NCBI GenBank assembly: GCA_030619245.1
Contig: JAUXBS010000018.1
Location: 1 to 10,657 of the forward strand
DNA length: 10,657 nucleotides
Direction of reading: 5' to 3'
From: Clostridia bacterium
Lineage (GTDB): Bacteria; UBA6262; WVXT01; JAUXBS01
A model generated the notes under the pieces. The model was not told the DNA's origin. It was given only the letters and a program-made list of their open reading frames with translations, and ran no database searches. How positions within the stretch are numbered: the stretch's first letter is position 1; each line of letters begins with the position of its first letter. Below are positions 6,878-10,657 of this stretch, piece by piece. The position numbers and the translations under genes are program-made.

Positions 6878-7345
6878 TTAGTTCTCCGTTTCCAGGCTCT
6901 TAATTAGATTTTCCAGGTATTTCTTTTCCTGTTCAATCAGCGAGTTTTCCTTTTCTTTAAGCATCTTCTCCCCCCGGGCTTTTCCCTCTGTATGGATTCT
7001 TACGGTTAACTCTTTTTTTGTCTTCATTATCTCTGCTTTTTGTCTTTCTGTTTCTTTTTTGAATTCATTTCTTTCAGCTTCAAGGGATTGCCGTTCCCGG
7101 GTAAGGGTTTGTTTTTCCTTTTTCAGGGATTCCATCATTTTATTCATTTCATTTTCAAGGCCGCTCTTCCTGTGGTTGTATTCGGTTTGAATGTTTATTA
7201 CAGCGCGGAGGGCTGTTTCTTTTATGATGTTATTGATTTGATTTTTAGGTCCGGATTCAGGCAGGGCTGTTTTGCCGGGGCTGAGTACCGGGCCCCTTTT
7301 CGGACTCCCGGTGTTTATGGTTTTAATTATAGGTTTTTTAGTCAT
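6878..7345 (-). CDS. Small coiled-coil protein, first gene of the minus-strand operon
   Basis: With the ATG at 7345 this is a 155-residue protein. Residues 1-35 are basic and Pro/Gly/Ser-rich, probably disordered (GSPKRGPVLSPGKTALPESG). Residues about 36-150 are helical, from about 60 onward a Lys/Glu/Arg-rich coiled coil. I do not recognise a family. The frame is open further upstream to a TTG at 7384, but that TTG overlaps the predicted -35 box, so I prefer the ATG at 7345. That ATG lies 3-4 nt after the predicted transcription start and has no Shine-Dalgarno sequence. Its layout, a disordered Pro-rich start followed by a charged coil, resembles a miniature of the start of the giant coiled-coil protein, although no clear sequence identity is visible. 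Its stop codon abuts the HEAT gene ATG. Confidence 0.8.
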   Translation of the reverse strand: MTKKPIIKTINTGSPKRGPVLSPGKTALPESGPKNQINNIIKETALRAVINIQTEYNHRKSGLENEMNKMMESLKKEKQTLTRERQSLEAERNEFKKETERQKAEIMKTKKELTVRIHTEGKARGEKMLKEKENSLIEQEKKYLENLIKSLETEN

Positions 7346-7355
7346 CGCTGGAATA

Positions 7356-7384
7356 ATAATATTAAACGTTTTGATGTTTGTCAA
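7356..7384 (-). promoter_or_regulatory. Promoter of the coiled-coil/HEAT operon
   Basis: On the minus strand TTGACA (7384-7379) and TATTAT (7361-7356) are separated by 17 bp. Transcription should start near 7349, 3-4 nt before the ATG at 7345, giving a nearly leaderless mRNA. Its -35 box lies 3 bp from that of the divergent promoter. Confidence 0.65.
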
Positions 7385-7387
7385 GGG

Positions 7388-7415
7388 TTGAATTAATTTA
7401 TTAATATTGTATAAT
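7388..7415 (+). promoter_or_regulatory. Promoter of the GT39 glycosyltransferase gene
   Basis: TTGAAT (7388-7393) and a perfect TATAAT (7410-7415) are separated by 16 bp. The expected start is about 7422, 2 nt before the ATG, so this mRNA also should be effectively leaderless. No Shine-Dalgarno sequence precedes the ATG. Confidence 0.7.
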
Positions 7416-7423
7416 GTAGTGTA

Positions 7424-8842
7424 ATGAAAAAGAAGTTTATAATGGTACTGGCAGCAGCAACGGCAGTCCGTCTGGTATTGATTGCTTTTTTAGGGTTGAT
7501 TAACGATGAAGCGTATTATTGGGCCTGGAGCAGGCACCTGTCATTGAGTTATTATGACCATCCCCCGGTGATTGCCTTCGTTATCAGGGTTTTCACGGAG
7601 GTTTTTGGCAGCAGCCCTTTCGTCATTCACCTGGCAGGGCTGTTCTTTATGACAGTTTTCCTGGTGTTGTTGTACTGCTGGTCAAGGGAGATGTTTTCAG
7701 CTGAAGAAGCCCTGTGGGGAGTTGTTATCGTGATTTTTTCTCCCCTGTTTTTTCTGGGAGGGGCAGTGCTTACCCCTGACGCCATCCTGGCTTTTTTCTG
7801 GGTGCTGACGCTTTATGTTATATTCAGGGCGCTGAAGAGCGGAAAATCTTTTTACTGGTACTGGGCCGGTGTGTCAGCCGGGCTGGGGGCGCTTACGAAG
7901 TACAGCATTTTGTTTTTGCCGGCCGCGGTGTTTTTATATCTTATTTTTTCAAAGAAAGACCGGTGGTGGCTGAGGAAAAAAGAACCATATCTTTCCTTCC
8001 TGTTGATGCTTGTGATATTCCTTCCCGTGCTGGTATGGAATGCGCGGAATGACTGGGTATCTTTTTCTTTTCATCTGGTTTCAAGGCACAATGCTTATTT
8101 TTCGTTTATCCGTTTTGCAAGATTTATAATTTTCCAGATGGGCCACATATCGCCTGTTGCGTACGTTTACTGCTGGATTTCATTTTACCTGCTTTTCATA
8201 AAAGGGTTCAGGGAAGACCGGTGGATATACAGGTACCTGTTTTTTACGTCATTTCCACTGGTTGCCGGGTTTTCATTGACAACCTTTTACACGGATTCTC
8301 TGGCCCACTGGCCGGCCTTTGGTTATGTGGGGGGATTGATTGCTATTCCCGCTCTGATAAAAACCCGGAAAAAGAATGTAGTCCCGGCAATTAACCTTGC
8401 CGTGTGTTTGATTGCGATTTTTATTTATATTGCGCACGTGTTTTATCCGTTTATCCCGGTAAGGGTAGACCCGACGGATGATGTATACGGATGGAATGAG
8501 GTGGGGAAAAGGGCAGCGGAGTTATATTCAACTATGCCGGAAAGCAGTTTTCTGTTGTGTAACCGTTATGAAACAGGGGGGCAGTTGAGCTTTGCAATGA
8601 AAGAGGAGGTTTATGTTTTACGCCCCGGACATATTACGGCGTTCAGCTTCTGGCAGAATGAAGAGGAACTTACCGGCAGGGATGCCCTGTATTTAACTCA
8701 TTCAAGGTACTTCTGTCCTCCCGGAAATATTTATAATTTTAAAAAGATAACGAAGTTGAAGGAAATACCGCTCTGCAGGGCAGGAAGAAAAGTACGTACT
8801 TTTACCCTGTATCACTGTAAGTGTTTCAGGGGAGTTAAGTGA
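7424..8842 (+). CDS. GT39-family integral membrane glycosyltransferase (PMT/ArnT-like)
   Basis: This 472-residue protein has the features of GT-C glycosyltransferases of family GT39, which transfer a sugar from a polyprenyl-phosphate donor to a lipid or protein on the outer face of the inner membrane. After a first membrane helix (about 5-25) comes the acidic first loop: D28-E29 in NDEAYYWAW, then SYYDHPP (42-48), where the conserved acidic pair is the likely catalytic or metal-binding site. A second conserved segment LTPDA (116-120) and then GLGALTKYS (153-161) follow. About ten to eleven hydrophobic helices run to about residue 345. The last 125 residues are a mostly soluble domain, probably periplasmic. 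Length is normal for the family. The donor sugar and acceptor cannot be read from sequence; lipid A, a cell-wall glycan or a protein are all possible. It is divergent from the coiled-coil/HEAT operon and followed by a tRNA gene with its own promoter. Confidence 0.9.
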   Translation: MKKKFIMVLAAATAVRLVLIAFLGLINDEAYYWAWSRHLSLSYYDHPPVIAFVIRVFTEVFGSSPFVIHLAGLFFMTVFLVLLYCWSREMFSAEEALWGVVIVIFSPLFFLGGAVLTPDAILAFFWVLTLYVIFRALKSGKSFYWYWAGVSAGLGALTKYSILFLPAAVFLYLIFSKKDRWWLRKKEPYLSFLLMLVIFLPVLVWNARNDWVSFSFHLVSRHNAYFSFIRFARFIIFQMGHISPVAYVYCWISFYLLFIKGFREDRWIYRYLFFTSFPLVAGFSLTTFYTDSLAHWPAFGYVGGLIAIPALIKTRKKNVVPAINLAVCLIAIFIYIAHVFYPFIPVRVDPTDDVYGWNEVGKRAAELYSTMPESSFLLCNRYETGGQLSFAMKEEVYVLRPGHITAFSFWQNEEELTGRDALYLTHSRYFCPPGNIYNFKKITKLKEIPLCRAGRKVRTFTLYHCKCFRGVK

Positions 8843-8856
8843 TTAAAGTAATTTAC

Positions 8857-8885
8857 TTGATTTAAAAAATATAAATTGTTAATAT
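8857..8885 (+). promoter_or_regulatory. Promoter of tRNA-Glu
   Basis: TTGATT (8857-8862) and TAATAT (8880-8885) are spaced 17 bp apart. Transcription would start near 8892, 7 nt before the mature tRNA 5' end. A short palindrome AAGTAATTTACTT overlaps its upstream edge (8846-8858). Confidence 0.5.
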
Positions 8886-8898
8886 ATCAGGGGATTAT

Positions 8899-8975
8899 GG
8901 CGCATTCGTCTAGTGGTTTAGGACATTGCCCTCTCAAGGCAAAGATCACGGGTTCGAATCCCGTATGCGCTACCA
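8899..8975 (+). tRNA. tRNA-Glu (anticodon CTC), CCA encoded
   Basis: The 77-nt sequence folds into a full cloverleaf. The acceptor stem pairs GGCGCAT with ATGCGCT, whose first pair is G-U. The D arm is GTCTAGTGGTTTAGGAC. The anticodon stem is TTGCC/GGCAA with loop CTCTCAA, giving anticodon CTC at 8933-8935 (reads GAG). The T arm is ACGGG-TTCGAAT-CCCGT, followed by discriminator A and an encoded CCA. The arm layout matches bacterial tRNA-Glu closely. Confidence 0.96.
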
Positions 8976-8976
8976 G

Positions 8977-9108
8977 TTAAGGGGTCAGGCCTTTACATTT
9001 TACAAAATGCAGCAATAAGCATTTTTCTATGTTAAACTTAATTATTATCAATTAATTAATAAATAGAGATATACAGATTATGTAAAATGTAAAGGCCTGA
9101 CCCCTTAA
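8977..9108. mobile_element. 132-bp MITE/REP-like element with perfect 28-bp inverted repeats
   Basis: Positions 8977-9004 and 9081-9108 are perfect inverted repeats, 28 bases each, reading TTAAGGGGTCAGGCC from the outside. Both ends carry TTAA, which may be a 4-bp target-site duplication, leaving 24-bp terminal repeats. The 76-bp interior is AT-rich, has no gene, and begins with a 7-bp hairpin AAAATGC (9004-9010)/GCATTTT (9019-9025). The GGGGTCAGGCCT-type end resembles, from memory, repeats associated with IS200-like REP-associated (RAYT) transposases in metagenomic bacteria; I cannot confirm that here. It starts one base after the tRNA CCA, and as a long RNA hairpin followed by TATTTTTG (9114-9121) it may also end tRNA transcription. 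Confidence 0.75.
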
Positions 9109-9123
9109 TATTTAATATTTTTG

Positions 9124-9152
9124 TTGACAAATTAAAAAATATATGTTATAAT
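9124..9152 (+). promoter_or_regulatory. Perfect consensus promoter of the subtilase gene
   Basis: TTGACA (9124-9129) and TATAAT (9147-9152) are both exact with a 17-bp spacer. The start is expected at about 9159-9160, coinciding with an ATG (9160) that opens a 10-codon frame. Confidence 0.8.
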
Positions 9153-9159
9153 ATTAACT

Positions 9160-9192
9160 ATGAGAATAAACATGTTAATTATGTTTATATAA
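9160..9192 (+). promoter_or_regulatory. Possible leaderless upstream ORF with palindrome in the subtilase leader
   Basis: An ATG lies on the predicted transcription start and encodes MRINMLIMFI followed by TAA. The same stretch contains a perfect palindrome ATAAACAT (9166-9173) and ATGTTTAT (9181-9188) with a 7-nt spacer, immediately downstream of the promoter, suitable for an operator or an mRNA stem-loop. Whether the peptide is made is unknown. It is out of frame with the subtilase, whose own ATG lacks a Shine-Dalgarno sequence. Confidence 0.35.
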
Positions 9193-9226
9193 GTTTTTAA
9201 TATTTAACAATAAGCAATTTATTCAA

Positions 9227-10657
9227 ATGGCAAAAATAAATAAAATAAAATTATTAATAACCTGTCTAAGCATTGTATTCGTAACAGGACTGCCTGTGTA
9301 TGCCCGGCTTGGTTCGCCTCAGGCTCCCGTCAAACCGGAGGCAGTGTCAAACCCTAAGATACAATATGTGCTAAGACGATTGATCAGGGAAAAGGCAGTT
9401 AGAGGCAGGGAAGGGATAAGGTTGTTTGCAGCAAGCAGAAATTTATCCGTAAAAGGGGAAATGGTCAGGGTAGTAATTGAAACAGGAAAGGGAGAATCAA
9501 TTGACCGGCATGCGCTGAAGGGGATGGGGGTAAGAATACTCTCTGTTTACAGGCACCTGCTGGAAGTAGAAGCTCCAATAGATAAATTAGAACGGATTGC
9601 CGATAATTTCCCCGTGGTTAAACGTATTCGCAGGCCCCTCAGTCCCGTGAAACTTGAGGTAACAAGCGAGGGCGTCGGTGTAACCAACGCGGGGAATTAC
9701 CACGTTAACGGCAGTTCCGGTACGGGAGTTAAGATTGCGGTTATTGATGCGGATTTTTCCTTTTTAAGTGAGGCCCAGGCAGCAGGGGACCTGCCATACG
9801 ATGTAGTACTTTCAACTTTTGGTATAGATTATGGTGATGGTGGAGGGCATGGAACCGCCAGCGCCGAGATAGTATACGACATGGCTCCGAATGCTGAGTT
9901 ATATCTCTTGAGGATTTCATCATCTGCAGTTTCACTGGGGAATGCAAAGGATTACTGCAAGGCAAATGGCATTGATATCATCAGTTGTTCACTGGGATGG
10001 TTCAACAGCGGCCCCGGGGACGGTACCGGTGAGGTGTGCGATATAGCGAATGATGCAAGGGATTCAGGTATACTGTGGGTTAACTCTGCCGGGAATCATG
10101 CTAACGGGCACTGGCAGGGGGATTTTAAGGATGAATATGGCAAGACAGGCCCTAACAATTATCATGAATATTACAGTGATTATGAGTATTTAACTATCAG
10201 TGCCACCGAGGGTGATTTAATTCGGGTGACCCTGAGGTGGGACACCACTTCCTGGGGTTATTGTGACCAGGATTATAATTTGTACCTTGCCACGTATAGC
10301 GCCGGGAGTTTTTGGTTTGAAGGTTTTTCGTTCGATATCCAGAATGGGGCCGGGTGCTATCCCCTGGAAGAAATTCAGTATACGGCGCTTCATTCAGTGG
10401 ATCATTATATACTGGTTAGAAGGTTTAATGCGCCTGATTCTCCTCATAACCTGGAAATATTTTCAATAAATCATGACCTGGATTACTTTAGAGTGACTGC
10501 CGGTTCAATACTTGAACCTTCGGACTCCGCTAAGGTTATCGCTGTCGGAGCTGTTGAGGCCATTAACGCCAGTACCTGGGATACTGAGTTGGAGAGTTTC
10601 AGTTCCCGGGGGCCCACGAATGACGGCAGGGTTAAACCTGATATATGCGGCCCTGAC
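9227..10657 (+). CDS. Secreted subtilisin-like serine protease (S8), 3' end beyond window
   Basis: The reading frame is open from the ATG at 9227 to the window edge (477 residues), so the protein is partial. Residues 1-26 are a signal peptide: a Lys-rich start, a hydrophobic core (LLITCLSIVFVTG), and a likely cut after VYA. Residues about 78-142 look like an I9-type inhibitory propeptide. The catalytic domain opens with IAVIDAD (D174), then GGGHGTASAEI (H208) and NSAGN with the oxyanion Asn290. A block of about 125 residues (about 300-425) interrupts the domain; it is rich in aromatic and acidic residues and beta-like, resembling the inserted domains of large subtilases. The fold resumes at SAKVIAVGAV and SSRGPTNDGRVKPDI; the catalytic Ser motif (GTS) should follow just beyond the edge. 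No in-frame ATG, GTG or TTG lies upstream before a stop, and no Shine-Dalgarno sequence precedes the ATG. Substrate is unknown. Confidence 0.93.
   Translation, partial: MAKINKIKLLITCLSIVFVTGLPVYARLGSPQAPVKPEAVSNPKIQYVLRRLIREKAVRGREGIRLFAASRNLSVKGEMVRVVIETGKGESIDRHALKGMGVRILSVYRHLLEVEAPIDKLERIADNFPVVKRIRRPLSPVKLEVTSEGVGVTNAGNYHVNGSSGTGVKIAVIDADFSFLSEAQAAGDLPYDVVLSTFGIDYGDGGGHGTASAEIVYDMAPNAELYLLRISSSAVSLGNAKDYCKANGIDIISCSLGWFNSGPGDGTGEVCDIANDARDSGILWVNSAGNHANGHWQGDFKDEYGKTGPNNYHEYYSDYEYLTISATEGDLIRVTLRWDTTSWGYCDQDYNLYLATYSAGSFWFEGFSFDIQNGAGCYPLEEIQYTALHSVDHYILVRRFNAPDSPHNLEIFSINHDLDYFRVTAGSILEPSDSAKVIAVGAVEAINASTWDTELESFSSRGPTNDGRVKPDICGPD

Noticed and set aside
7346..7384. TTG start at 7384 for the small coiled-coil gene
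   Set aside because: The TTG is part of the -35 box TTGACA, and the predicted transcript starts downstream near 7349; ATG at 7345 fits better.
9741..9965. Minus-strand 74-codon and plus-strand 68-codon (10263-10469) frames in the subtilase
   Set aside because: Both lie in other frames of a well-supported S8 protease coding sequence and have no start signals.
1..10657. CRISPR array
   Set aside because: No set of regularly spaced direct repeats is present; the 10-bp and 36-bp repeats occur only twice each.

Overview
The window is bacterial chromosomal DNA from an organism I cannot name with confidence. The base composition is moderately AT-rich. Promoters are close to the sigma-70 consensus (TTGACA and TATAAT with 16-17 bp spacers). 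The tRNA gene encodes its CCA end, the glycosyltransferase is of the bacterial GT39 type, and the subtilase is secreted. Several genes sit directly on their predicted transcription start with no Shine-Dalgarno sequence. Large coiled-coil proteins, a DUF4143 ATPase, GT39 and secreted S8 peptidases together would fit an uncultured Gram-negative-like lineage (Omnitrophota, Desantisbacteria or Planctomycetota-like), but this is only a guess.

Positions 1-749 hold no convincing gene. This stretch is dense in dyad symmetry: nested hairpins at 1-216, a 268-bp element with 31-bp inverted terminal repeats at 216-483, and one copy (579-614) of a 36-bp repeat. A strong promoter then drives a leaderless AAA_14/DUF4143 ATPase gene (750-1901). 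The second copy of the 36-bp repeat lies at 2001-2036, so the ATPase gene is bracketed by imperfect direct repeats and looks like an accessory unit.

From 2093 to 2408 there is a regulatory stretch: an AT-rich terminator-like hairpin, a perfect consensus promoter, and a transcript leader that folds into a hairpin followed by a T-run. This is either an attenuator or a short independent RNA. It precedes a 1256-residue coiled-coil protein (2409-6179). Facing it, with only 2 bp between stop codons, is a two-gene minus-strand operon: a 155-residue coiled-coil protein and a membrane-anchored HEAT-repeat protein. The three genes may form one structural or scaffolding system at the membrane. I recognise none of them as a named family, and this is the best candidate here for something undescribed.

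The minus-strand operon is divergent from a GT39 membrane glycosyltransferase (7424-8842). The two predicted promoters have -35 boxes back to back, 3 bp apart. After the glycosyltransferase come tRNA-Glu(CTC) and, one base after its CCA, a 132-bp element with perfect 28-bp inverted repeats ending in TTAA (a MITE or REP-like element). Last is a secreted subtilisin-like protease (9227 onward) that runs off the window before its catalytic Ser. It has a consensus promoter, a possible 10-codon leaderless upstream ORF and a palindrome in its leader.
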